NCBI GenBank assembly: GCA_009782085.1
Contig: WQUN01000049.1
Coordinates: forward strand, 1-15,420
Length of the DNA: 15,420 bases
Reading direction: 5' to 3'
Source: Bacillota bacterium
Lineage (GTDB): Bacteria; Bacillota; Clostridia; Lachnospirales; WQUN01
Shown: positions 7,234 through 13,605 of the stretch, piece after piece
How positions within the stretch are numbered: the first letter of the stretch is position 1
How the letters are laid out: each line of letters starts with the position of its first letter
Program-made: the position numbers and the translations under genes
Notes under the pieces: generated by a model
Told to the model about the DNA's origin: nothing
Seen by the model: only the letters and a program-made list of their open reading frames with translations
The model's database searches: none

Positions 7234-7333
7234 TGTAGGGCGCGCCGACCCCGGCGCGCCGAGCTTGCAACAATATTCATTGCAAATAGTGCCAATTGTG
7301 TGGAACGGCGCGCCGGGGTCGGCGCGCCCTACA
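7234..7333. repeat. Palindromic repeat with perfect 28-bp arms
   Basis: Arms at 7234–7261 and 7306–7333 are exact reverse complements over 28 bases, starting TGTAGGGCGCGCC, separated by 44 A/T-richer bases. Each arm contains GGCGCGCC-type palindromes of its own. There is no T-tract on either side, so it is not a standard terminator. It fits a small non-autonomous, MITE-like element or a REP-type hairpin lying between leuA and ilvN. Confidence 0.8.
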
Positions 7334-7367
7334 ATAAAAGGAACTCTAATTTTATGCAGAAATACTT

Positions 7368-9035
7368 TCATGCGTTTGTCGTGTCATTTTCCCCCGTCAT
7401 CCTGTTCGCCGCGCTGATAAGCGCCCGAAGCGAGGATTTGCTTATGCTGGAGCTGATCCCGGAGCCGAAGCAGGCCTTCCCGTCCTTATCGGTGACATGG
7501 ATATAGGTTATCGCGCGGGACTGGGAGCCGTAGTCCAGAGAGTGCTCGCTGTAGCTGGTGATCTCGAACTCCAGGCCGAAGTCCTTTTTCAGCGCCGTCG
7601 CGAAGGCGTCGATTATGCCGTTGCCCTCGCCGTAGATCGTCTGCTCCAGCCCGTTCACCTCGACCACCGCGTCAACGCGCGTCATGCCGTTCGACTTCTC
7701 GTCGTAGCGCACAAGGCGCACGGGCGTCTCGATGTTGACGTACCTGTCCATGAACAGCCTGTATATCTCCTCGCGGCCGAGCTCCTTGGACCGCTCGTCC
7801 GAGACCTTCGTCACATAGTCCCCGAAGTCCTGCCGCATGGCCTTCGGCAGTACGATGCCGTACCCGCTCTCCAGGATATAGGACACGCCGCCCTTCCCGG
7901 ACTGGCTGTTTATGCGGATAATGGCCTCGTAGCTGCGCCCGACGTCCGCCGGGTCGATCGGAAGGTACGGGACCTCCCAGAAATCCGCGTTCGCGCCCCG
8001 GCAGGCCAGGCCCTTGTTTATCGCGTCCTGGTGCGAGCCGGAAAACGCCGTGAACACCAGCTTCCCGGCGTAGGGGTGGCGCGGGGGCACGGTCATCTGC
8101 GTCTCTTTTTCGTATATGTCCACGACCTTGTTCATGTCGGAGAAATCCAGCTCCGGGTCGACGCCCTGGGAGCAGAGGTTCATCGCGACGGTCAAAATGT
8201 CCGCGTTACCGGTGCGCTCGCCGTTTCCGAAAAGCGTGCCCTCGATGCGGTCGGCCCCCGCCAGGAGGGCGAGTTCGCTCGCCGCCACGGCGGTGCCGCG
8301 GTCGTTGTGCGCGTGGATGCTGACGAGGACGGAATCCCGGTATTTAAGGCCGTTGCACATATATTCGATGATGTCCGCGTAAACGTTCGGCGTGCTCATC
8401 TCGACGGTGGACGGCAGGTTGATTATCGCCTTGCGGCCGGGCGCGGGCTTCCAGACGTCCAGAACGGCGTTGCAGACCTCCAGGGCGTAGTCCGGCTCGG
8501 TGCCGGTGAAGCTCTCCGGGGAGTATTCGAAACGGAAACGCTCGGGGCCGAACCGCCCGGCCAGTTCCATGACCCGCTCCGCGCCGTGGACGGCCAGTTC
8601 CCTGATCTCATCCTTGCTCTTGCGGAAGACCACCCGGCGCTGGAGCTCCGACGTGGAGTTGTACAGGTGCACGATCGCGGATTTCACGCCCTCGAGGGCC
8701 TCGAAGGTGCGCTCCATGATGTGGTCGCGCGCCTGGGTCAGCACCTGGACGCAGACCCCGTCGGGGATCAGGCCGTTTTCGATCAGCGTCCTGGCGAAGT
8801 TGTACTCCGTCTCGCTGGCCGCCGGGAAGCCTATCTCGATCTCCCTGAAGCCCGTTTCAACGAGAAAGCGGAAGAAATCTATCTTCTGCTCCAAGGTCAT
8901 GGGCGTCTCGAGGGACTGGTTGCCGTCGCGCAGGTCCACGCTGCACCAGATCGGCGCGCGCGTCAGCTTTTTTGACGGCCAGGCGCGCTCCGGGAAGCTA
9001 AAGTCCGGGTACGGGTGATACTTCCGGTAGTTCAT
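7368..9035 (-). CDS. leuA: 2-isopropylmalate synthase, long form
   Basis: The 555-residue enzyme joins 3-methyl-2-oxobutanoate and acetyl-CoA, the committed step of leucine synthesis. The N-terminus (YHPYPDFSFPERAWPSKKL) and the length are typical of the long (type II, actinobacterial/yeast-like) LeuA rather than the ~510-residue form. Metal and catalytic residues are seen in SVDLRDGNQ (32–40) and SIHAHNDRGTA (His241, His243, Asn244), and GNGERTGNAD follows. A LeuA-dimer domain, the site of leucine feedback, closes the protein. ATG 9035 has AAGGAGG seven bases upstream. Transcription is governed by the T-box leader at 9131–9422. The gene is separated from ilvN by 353 bases, so it may be transcribed apart from the rest. 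Confidence 0.96.
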   Translation of the reverse strand: MNYRKYHPYPDFSFPERAWPSKKLTRAPIWCSVDLRDGNQSLETPMTLEQKIDFFRFLVETGFREIEIGFPAASETEYNFARTLIENGLIPDGVCVQVLTQARDHIMERTFEALEGVKSAIVHLYNSTSELQRRVVFRKSKDEIRELAVHGAERVMELAGRFGPERFRFEYSPESFTGTEPDYALEVCNAVLDVWKPAPGRKAIINLPSTVEMSTPNVYADIIEYMCNGLKYRDSVLVSIHAHNDRGTAVAASELALLAGADRIEGTLFGNGERTGNADILTVAMNLCSQGVDPELDFSDMNKVVDIYEKETQMTVPPRHPYAGKLVFTAFSGSHQDAINKGLACRGANADFWEVPYLPIDPADVGRSYEAIIRINSQSGKGGVSYILESGYGIVLPKAMRQDFGDYVTKVSDERSKELGREEIYRLFMDRYVNIETPVRLVRYDEKSNGMTRVDAVVEVNGLEQTIYGEGNGIIDAFATALKKDFGLEFEITSYSEHSLDYGSQSRAITYIHVTDKDGKACFGSGISSSISKSSLRALISAANRMTGENDTTNA

Positions 9036-9045
9036 GGCGATTCCT

Positions 9046-9126
9046 CCTTGTTTGTAGGGGCGATTATCAATCGCCCGCGTGATGACGATTACCAACCGCC
9101 CGCCTGTCTCCGGGCGGCCGTTGCAG
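9046..9126. repeat. GC-rich hairpin sequence between the T-box terminator and leuA
   Basis: The stretch begins TGTAGGGGCGATTATCAATC, followed by GCCC, and contains two small inverted repeats: GGGGCGATT/AATCGCCC at about 9057–9078, and CCGCCCG/CGGGCGG at about 9101–9120. Its TGTAGGG(G)CG end matches the end of the palindrome at 7234. It is probably a degenerate copy of the same small-repeat family, lodged in the leuA leader just upstream of the ribosome site. Confidence 0.5.
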
Positions 9127-9130
9127 AACC

Positions 9131-9169
9131 AAAAAAGCCCTTCGTCTCAGTTTTAAGAGACGAAGGGCT
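9131..9169 (-). terminator. T-box leader terminator
   Basis: On the minus strand a 13-bp stem (AGCCCTTCGTCTC paired with GAGACGAAGGGCT), an 8-base loop and a T6 run form a textbook intrinsic terminator. It begins two bases after the T-box core, so the antiterminator and terminator folds compete. This is the off state when tRNA-Leu is charged. Confidence 0.93.
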
Positions 9170-9422
9170 CGCGGTACCACTCTAATTTGCCCCATAGGGG
9201 CACGCTTAAACGGATACATAGGCATACGGATACATATATATCCTGTCCCGGATAACGGCGGACTCTCCGGCGGGGCCTACTGAATGAAAACTTTTCAGCC
9301 CGCGACTCAAAGGCGAGTTCGGCTCCTTCGCTCTGCCGTTTCACACCGGCCAACGGCTCTCTGGAATCGCTCGGGAGCTTACTACTCCTTATCACAGTGT
9401 TGTCTGTATGAAATTGTGACCC
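9131..9422 (-). ncRNA. T-box riboswitch, leucine specifier, controlling leuA
   Basis: The minus-strand leader carries the T-box core AGAGTGGTACCGCG at 9183–9170; its TGGT can pair with the ACCA end of a tRNA with discriminator A, as in tRNA-Leu. Further upstream are the stem I base with GGAGTAGTAA (about 9387–9378), the AGAGA-type motif CCAGAGAGCC (near 9360), and GAACTCGCC at 9320–9312. The CTC in it (9317–9315) is in the usual specifier position and reads leucine. The leader begins about seven bases after a consensus promoter and ends in the terminator at 9131–9169. Uncharged tRNA-Leu should stabilise the antiterminator and switch leuA on. The class and core are clear; the exact pairings are not computed. 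Confidence 0.93.
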
Positions 9423-9428
9423 AAAAGA

Positions 9429-9457
9429 ATTATACCGGATACGACATGATATGTCAA
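9429..9457 (-). promoter_or_regulatory. Consensus sigma-A promoter of the leuA leader
   Basis: On the minus strand TTGACA (9457–9452) and TATAAT (9434–9429) are separated by 17 bases, a perfect consensus. The predicted start near 9422 is just upstream of the T-box. Such a strong promoter fits a gene controlled by attenuation rather than by initiation. Confidence 0.92.
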
Positions 9458-9470
9458 ATAAATTTTTTTG

Positions 9471-9499
9471 TTGAATTGTAAAAATGAATCTGATATACT
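9471..9499 (+). promoter_or_regulatory. Promoter of rpmE
   Basis: TTGAAT (9471–9476) and TATACT (9494–9499) lie 17 bases apart, about 40 bases before the rpmE start codon. It is divergent from the leuA promoter, with only 13 bases between the two -35 elements. Confidence 0.8.
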
Positions 9500-9539
9500 T
9501 TGGCCAGCCATAATGTCGAAGCGAATCGAGGTGACGGAA

Positions 9540-9743
9540 ATGAAAGCTAAGATCCATCCGCAATATTACCAGGCCACCGTGCGCTGCAACTGCGGGAACG
9601 AGTTCGTCGCGGGCTCCACGAAAAAGGAGATCCACGTGGAGGTCTGCTCCAAGTGCCACCCTTTTTACACCGGCAGCCAGAAGATGCTCGTGGAGTCCGG
9701 CGGGCGCGTCGAGAAGTTCAAGAAGAAATACAATCTGGCGTGA
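9540..9743 (+). CDS. rpmE: 50S ribosomal protein L31, zinc-binding type
   Basis: The 67-residue protein matches bacterial L31: MKAKIHPQYYQATVRCNCGN at the start, CSKCHPFYTGSQK in the middle, and GGRVEKFKKKYNLA at the end. The four zinc cysteines are present (Cys16, Cys18, Cys36, Cys39), so it is the C+ form. L31 bridges the ribosomal subunits at the central protuberance. ATG 9540 has GAGGTGA about eight bases upstream and gives the family N-terminus; the frame could extend back to 9468 but that overlaps the promoter. It has its own promoter and terminator and appears monocistronic. Confidence 0.97.
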   Translation: MKAKIHPQYYQATVRCNCGNEFVAGSTKKEIHVEVCSKCHPFYTGSQKMLVESGGRVEKFKKKYNLA

Positions 9744-9805
9744 CAGATGTAATTTACAATTCACAAAAATTTCACAAACACGCGGCCTTTCTGTTTTATA
9801 ATGTG

Positions 9806-9843
9806 CCGGTATGGGAGCGGATCCCATACCGGTATTTTATTTG
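9806..9843 (+). terminator. Intrinsic terminator after rpmE
   Basis: A 10-bp stem (CCGGTATGGG with CCCATACCGG) and a 7-base loop are followed by TATTTTATTT. It sits 62 bases after the rpmE stop and directly before the next promoter, whose -35 overlaps the T-rich tail. Confidence 0.88.
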
Positions 9844-9869
9844 ACGCTCGCAGGGAATAATGTTATTAT
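9841..9869 (+). promoter_or_regulatory. Promoter of the lipoprotein–maf–acpS run
   Basis: TTGACG (9841–9846) and TATTAT (9864–9869) are spaced by 17 bases. The predicted start near 9876 leaves a short leader with a GGGAGG site before the lipoprotein gene. Confidence 0.72.
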
Positions 9870-9914
9870 TCTGGCGGGTCCGTTCGCGGGCCCCCACGGG
9901 AGGTCTTGATTGTC

Positions 9915-10625
9915 GTGAGAAAAATAATCGCTCGGATGCTCAAAGTCAGCGCGCCCATTATTATTTGCGCGGCGCTGGCGCTGTTTTCCGCTTCGTGCGG
10001 GAACAATCCGGGGCCGTCGGCCGCGAATTCGGCCTCGAACGCCGTAAACCCGGCGCCGACCGCCGCGCCGCCGTCCCCAACCGCCGAACTGACCGACCCG
10101 CCCTGGCCGACCGGCGAAGTGCAGAATGACGTCTGGAAAAAGCTCAACGCCGGCGGCACCGCGTTCAAGCTCACCGACGCCCAGCAGGCGCTGTTTGACG
10201 AGTACACGAAAAATTTGGACATCGGTATATTCAAGGACGCGAACCCGGTCGACGTCGCCCAGGTGTATATAGAATGCGGCATAGAGGGCAAATGGGAGGC
10301 CGAATACAATCTCTACGACCCGAACGGCGTCTTCCAAACCAAGGACGAATACCACCGGGCCTTTGTCGCGGACATGAACAACGCGGACATAAGAACGCGC
10401 AGGAGCCTCGCCGACCTGATGTTCCCATACTTAAACGACGGCCGGTTCATAGATGACGGCAATAACCTGGGCCATATCCTCTTTGACTCCCCCGCCGAAA
10501 CCGACGCGAGCCAGGGAGAAAGCGCGACCCTCGGGCCGCTGATAAAGAAAATTTTCCGTTTTTCCAAGAACGGCGACGGGATATGGCTTCTCGCGACTCA
10601 GAACCCGTATGAAATAGCGCAATAG
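9915..10625 (+). CDS. Putative lipoprotein of unknown function
   Basis: From GTG 9915 the product has 236 residues. The N-terminus has basic residues, a hydrophobic stretch (about 11–24) and a SAS-C lipobox with Cys28, so it is a likely membrane-anchored lipoprotein. A Pro/Ala/Asn-rich linker (GNNPGPSAANSASNAVNPAP and on) precedes a folded domain from about residue 60 that contains many aromatic and acidic residues (DVAQVYIECGIEGKWEAEYN). I do not recognise this domain. GTG 9915 lies 11 bases after GGGAGG. The alternative TTG at 9906 is only two bases from it and is less likely. It is the first gene after the promoter at 9841 and is 27 bases from the DUF4321 gene. Confidence 0.8.
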   Translation: MRKIIARMLKVSAPIIICAALALFSASCGNNPGPSAANSASNAVNPAPTAAPPSPTAELTDPPWPTGEVQNDVWKKLNAGGTAFKLTDAQQALFDEYTKNLDIGIFKDANPVDVAQVYIECGIEGKWEAEYNLYDPNGVFQTKDEYHRAFVADMNNADIRTRRSLADLMFPYLNDGRFIDDGNNLGHILFDSPAETDASQGESATLGPLIKKIFRFSKNGDGIWLLATQNPYEIAQ

Positions 10626-10652
10626 ACTAAAAGTTCCCGGGGGGGGATCGGC

Positions 10653-10919
10653 ATGAGATCGAGAAACGGCAAGAGCTGGCTGTCGTTTGTCCTGTTTCTG
10701 CTCGCCGGGATAGTGGCGGGCGGCTTTCTGGGCTATTATCTCGGCCGCCTGGAGAGCTTCCAATGGCTGGATTACGGCCGAACCCTGGGGCTGGATCCCC
10801 CGTTTTCCCTGGACATCGGCATAATCGGCTTTTCCTTCGGTTTCACGCTGAAATTCAACGTCGGCGGCGTCATAGGCATGGTAATCGCCGCGATAATCCA
10901 TTCGATCATAAAGAGATGA
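10653..10919 (+). CDS. DUF4321 family small membrane protein
   Basis: The 88-residue protein has a helix at about residues 10–30 (SFVLFLLAGIVAGGFLGYYL) and a second hydrophobic region near the end (about 64–86), separated by a short loop with LGLDPPFSLDIGIIGFSFGF. This layout, and the position directly before maf, fits DUF4321, a family found in Clostridia next to maf. No function is established. ATG 10653 follows a G-rich site (GGGGGGGGA) by about six bases, and maf starts 13 bases after its stop. Confidence 0.8.
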   Translation: MRSRNGKSWLSFVLFLLAGIVAGGFLGYYLGRLESFQWLDYGRTLGLDPPFSLDIGIIGFSFGFTLKFNVGGVIGMVIAAIIHSIIKR

Positions 10920-10932
10920 GGGCGCCGCCGGC

Positions 10933-11520
10933 ATGAAAAAAATCGTGCTCGCCTCGGCCTCGCCGCGCAGGCAGGCGCTTCTGCGGCAGGCCGGCATAGA
11001 TTTCGAGCTCCGCGTTCCGGACGTCGACGAACACGCGGACGGGGAGGACCTGATCTCGCCCTACGACCTGGTCAAGATACTCTCCGAGCGGAAGGCCCTG
11101 GAGGCGCTTAAGGCAGCCGGGGACTCCGAGGTCATAATCGCCGCGGACACCGTCGTGGCGCTCGGCGGGGCCGTCATGGGAAAGCCGGCCGGCGCGGACG
11201 GCGCGGCGGAGATGCTCAGGCGGCTGGGCGGCAAAAAGCACTCCGTCTACACGGGCCTGGCGATGATAAACAAAAACCCGGACGGGTACGAGATGAAAAG
11301 CCTGGTCGACACCACGGAGGTATACATGCGCGCGCTTACGGAAGCGGAAATCGCCGCGTATATCGGGACCGGCGAGCCGTTCGACAAAGCCGGGGCCTAC
11401 GCCATACAGGGCAAAGGCGCGTTTCTGATCGAGGGGATCGAGGGGGATTTCTACACGGTCATGGGCCTGCCGCTGGTGAAGGTGTATCTGGCTCTCAGGG
11501 AATGGGGCATTGAGATTTAG
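10933..11520 (+). CDS. maf: Maf-family nucleoside triphosphate pyrophosphatase
   Basis: The 195-residue protein hydrolyses dTTP/UTP or modified nucleotides to the monophosphate and is thought to keep them out of DNA and RNA; overproduction of Maf blocks septation. The family motifs are complete: ASASPRRQALL (7–17), the catalytic IIAADTVV (68–75) with Asp72, MGKP, and GEPFDKAGAYAIQG toward the C-terminus. The length is typical. ATG 10933 has a GAGGG site nine bases upstream. It lies in a close run with DUF4321 before it. The substrate subtype (YhdE-like or YceF-like) is not settled by what I can see. Confidence 0.95.
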   Translation: MKKIVLASASPRRQALLRQAGIDFELRVPDVDEHADGEDLISPYDLVKILSERKALEALKAAGDSEVIIAADTVVALGGAVMGKPAGADGAAEMLRRLGGKKHSVYTGLAMINKNPDGYEMKSLVDTTEVYMRALTEAEIAAYIGTGEPFDKAGAYAIQGKGAFLIEGIEGDFYTVMGLPLVKVYLALREWGIEI

Positions 11521-11552
11521 TATACGCATTTGACGCGCCTGGGGGGACGTTT

Positions 11553-12470
11553 GTGGTCACAGTCCGGCGGTTCGCCAGAAAGAACCTTATAGCGCACGCC
11601 GTAATCGCGCTGATCGCCTGCGCCGTCTGCCTGGCGGTCGTTTACGCCTCGTGGGGCGACGCGCGGAACCTAGTCGTCACCTCGGCGTTCGACCCGCAAA
11701 AGGCGGCGGCCGACTTCCCGCCGCGGGCTCTGGACACGGCGGGCAACGGCCCCGGCGCTTTCATAGCCGGCCTGCCCTACGACATAGACGAAGAGGCGAA
11801 ATATATCGTCCAGGCGAATCTGTACTATCAATCCGGCGGATGCGTGTTCGGCATCCAGCCGGAGCAAGCGTTCGCCGCCGGCGAGGCGGACGGCGCGTCC
11901 GGGCCGGCTGACCCGGCAACGGGCAAGACGGCCGCGGGAACGCCGCTCCGGTACGATTATTTTGTTTGCAGGCTGGGCGGCCTCTCGGTCCTCGTAAAAG
12001 TTCCGCTCGGCGCCGGTTTGCCGGGGAACGCCCCGCTTAGGGGCGTTTTTGTCCCATTCGGCAGGAGCGCGCTGTCCGGCGTAAGCGCGAATCTGGCGGC
12101 GCAAAACGTGGATTCCGTGGAAAATCTGTTCCCGTATCTGTTCGACACCATCGACACGTTCGTCTTTAACCGTCTGGTGGGGATGAGTTACGTCCTCCTT
12201 ATGACGGCGCTCATAGCCGTGATCCTGTATTTTCTGATCCGGCAGATGGTCAGCCGGAAATATCAGCCGATCTATAAGCAGCTGGAGCTTTTCGCCGCCG
12301 ACGAGGACGACCTTAACAGGCAGCTTGCGCATTGCGCGAAGGACGGCAAAAAGTACGTGACCGGCCAGTGGGTTTTCACGCCGGGCCTGCTGAAAACAAA
12401 ACTGGAGAAGCTATATACGGACAGGAAGGATCTGCGGGGCTGGAGCTATAAGAATGAACGGAGGCAGTGA
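11553..12470 (+). CDS. Two-helix membrane protein of unknown function
   Basis: The 305-residue protein has a basic N-terminus, a membrane helix at about 12–33, an extracytoplasmic domain of about 175 residues, a second helix at about 210–231, and a cytoplasmic tail of about 75 residues with a charged, helical character (KYQPIYKQLELFAADEDDLN). The tail holds GQWVFTPGLLKTKLEKL. I do not recognise the family. The domain outside the membrane contains an Ala/Gly/Asp-rich, probably disordered stretch at about 108–130. GTG 11553 is preceded by GGGGGGA with five bases between. The gene is 32 bases after maf. Confidence 0.78.
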   Translation: MVTVRRFARKNLIAHAVIALIACAVCLAVVYASWGDARNLVVTSAFDPQKAAADFPPRALDTAGNGPGAFIAGLPYDIDEEAKYIVQANLYYQSGGCVFGIQPEQAFAAGEADGASGPADPATGKTAAGTPLRYDYFVCRLGGLSVLVKVPLGAGLPGNAPLRGVFVPFGRSALSGVSANLAAQNVDSVENLFPYLFDTIDTFVFNRLVGMSYVLLMTALIAVILYFLIRQMVSRKYQPIYKQLELFAADEDDLNRQLAHCAKDGKKYVTGQWVFTPGLLKTKLEKLYTDRKDLRGWSYKNERRQ

Positions 12471-12555
12471 ATTCATAAAGCACGGATACAGTTTTTTAAT
12501 GGAATCGGAACAGTCGGGGGATAATATATCCGTTCAACTCAACGGCCCCGCCTGA
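12454..12555 (+). CDS. Possible 33-residue small protein overlapping the membrane-protein end
   Basis: ATG 12454 is eight bases after GGAG (12442–12445). It opens a frame of 33 residues (starting MNGGSEFIKHGYSFLMESEQ) that overlaps the membrane-protein stop by 17 bases and fills most of the 118-base gap before the next gene. The overlap would allow translational coupling. No motif is recognisable, there is no membrane helix, and nothing outside position and ribosome site argues for it. Confidence 0.3.
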   Translation: MNGGSEFIKHGYSFLMESEQSGDNISVQLNGPA

Positions 12556-12588
12556 TTCGCCGCAAATTCCCGACCAAGGACTGATCCG

Positions 12589-13206
12589 ATGCCCCCGCGC
12601 GCTAAAAAACCGGCGAAAATCGACTTTGCCATGCTGGACGGCATACGCGTCCCGATACTCATTCTGGACCCGGTTTGGCTGGCGTTTTTCAGAAACGCCG
12701 GCGACGAGAGGATCAAGGCGCTGCAAGCCGCCGTAAAGGAACGCCTGAAGGAGATCGCCAAGGTGAACGAAACGCGCGAGGCGCTCGTCAAGCGGAAGCG
12801 GGAGTGCCTGGCGCGGATTCTGGGCATGTCCGCCGACGCCCACGACAGGAACAGCCAGGCGGCCAGAGAGCAGATCGACAAAGACAACGCGGCCGTCCGG
12901 CGCATAAACGGGGAGCTGGAAAAGCTGGACGAACGGGCGGAAAAGCTCCCGGAGCTTCTGGAGAAAGCGAACAAGAAACTGCTGTTCGAGACCGTCTCGG
13001 AATATTACGTCAAGATGCGCGAAAGGCGCGCGCGGCTGGAGGAGCTCAACCCGCGCATCGACAGGCTGCGCGGGGAGCTTAGGAGCCTGTCGGACGAGAA
13101 GCTCGCCCACGAGGAGGAAATCGGCAGGACGTACACCCTTCTGCACGGCCTGGTCGGGAGCGAGCTGATAGAGAAGCTGGACGCGGCGTTTGACGGGGAC
13201 GGCTGA
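12589..13206 (+). CDS. Coiled-coil protein of unknown function
   Basis: The 205-residue protein is basic at the start and then shows a short motif (AMLDGIRVPILILDPVWLAFF, split here by no gap) before a long Lys/Glu/Arg-rich helical part (about 40–190) with heptad-like patterns. Short, non-helical pieces are only at the ends. It has no signal peptide and is probably cytoplasmic. The number of charged residues suggests two helices folding on each other or a dimer. I do not recognise the family. ATG 12589 has AAGGA eight bases upstream, and the acpS start is 27 bases beyond the stop, so it likely shares that transcript. Confidence 0.75.
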   Translation: MPPRAKKPAKIDFAMLDGIRVPILILDPVWLAFFRNAGDERIKALQAAVKERLKEIAKVNETREALVKRKRECLARILGMSADAHDRNSQAAREQIDKDNAAVRRINGELEKLDERAEKLPELLEKANKKLLFETVSEYYVKMRERRARLEELNPRIDRLRGELRSLSDEKLAHEEEIGRTYTLLHGLVGSELIEKLDAAFDGDG

Positions 13207-13233
13207 GTATACGCTAAAGGAGCCATTCAACCG

Positions 13234-13605
13234 ATGATCTTCGGCGCAGGCACCGATATAATCGAGATAAACCGCGCGGGCAAGGCTTTTTCCGACGCGG
13301 CTTTTTGCGGGAAAGCCCTCACTCAGGCGGAGCGGGACTACCTCTCCGGGAAAGGGGCCCGATCCGCCGCCGGCGTCTTCGCGGCGAAGGAGGCCGCGGC
13401 AAAGGCCCTGGGGACCGGCTTTCGCGGGTTTGGCCTGAAGGACGTGGAGATCTTCCACGACTGCCTCGGAAAGCCCTGCGTCAGGCTCCACGGCCGCGCG
13501 GCGGAGACGGCGGCGGCCGGAAACGTGACGAAAATCCACCTGAGCATATCCCATTGCGAAACCTACGCCGTGGCCTATGCCGTTGCGGAGGTCGGCGAGC
13601 GATGA
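13234..13605 (+). CDS. acpS: Holo-[acyl-carrier-protein] synthase
   Basis: The 123-residue enzyme transfers 4'-phosphopantetheine from CoA to the acyl carrier protein and so activates fatty acid synthesis. The Mg2+ ligands are in place: Asp8 (GTDIIEI) and Glu53 in FAAKEAAAKALGTG. The C-terminal SISHCETYAVAYAVAE motif is typical of AcpS. The length matches the short trimeric class. ATG 13234 has AAGGAG about ten bases upstream. Its stop overlaps the nnrE/nnrD start as ATGA, a pairing seen in many Firmicutes. Confidence 0.95.
   Translation: MIFGAGTDIIEINRAGKAFSDAAFCGKALTQAERDYLSGKGARSAAGVFAAKEAAAKALGTGFRGFGLKDVEIFHDCLGKPCVRLHGRAAETAAAGNVTKIHLSISHCETYAVAYAVAEVGER

Noticed and set aside
7234..7333. 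The palindrome as a terminator for leuA
   Set aside because: The stem is strong, but neither strand has a T-run after it and the loop is 44 bases.
7497..8975. A 492-codon plus-strand frame opposite leuA
   Set aside because: It is the shadow of leuA; the minus strand has the complete motifs, ribosome site and T-box.
9153..9827. A 224-codon minus-strand frame across the T-box and rpmE
   Set aside because: It covers a structured leader, two promoters and the antisense of rpmE, so it cannot be a real gene.
13305..13601. Upstream extension of the NnrE/NnrD frame
   Set aside because: It overlaps acpS in another frame and is Arg/Gly-rich noise; the ATG at 13602 overlapping the acpS stop gives the normal NnrE start.
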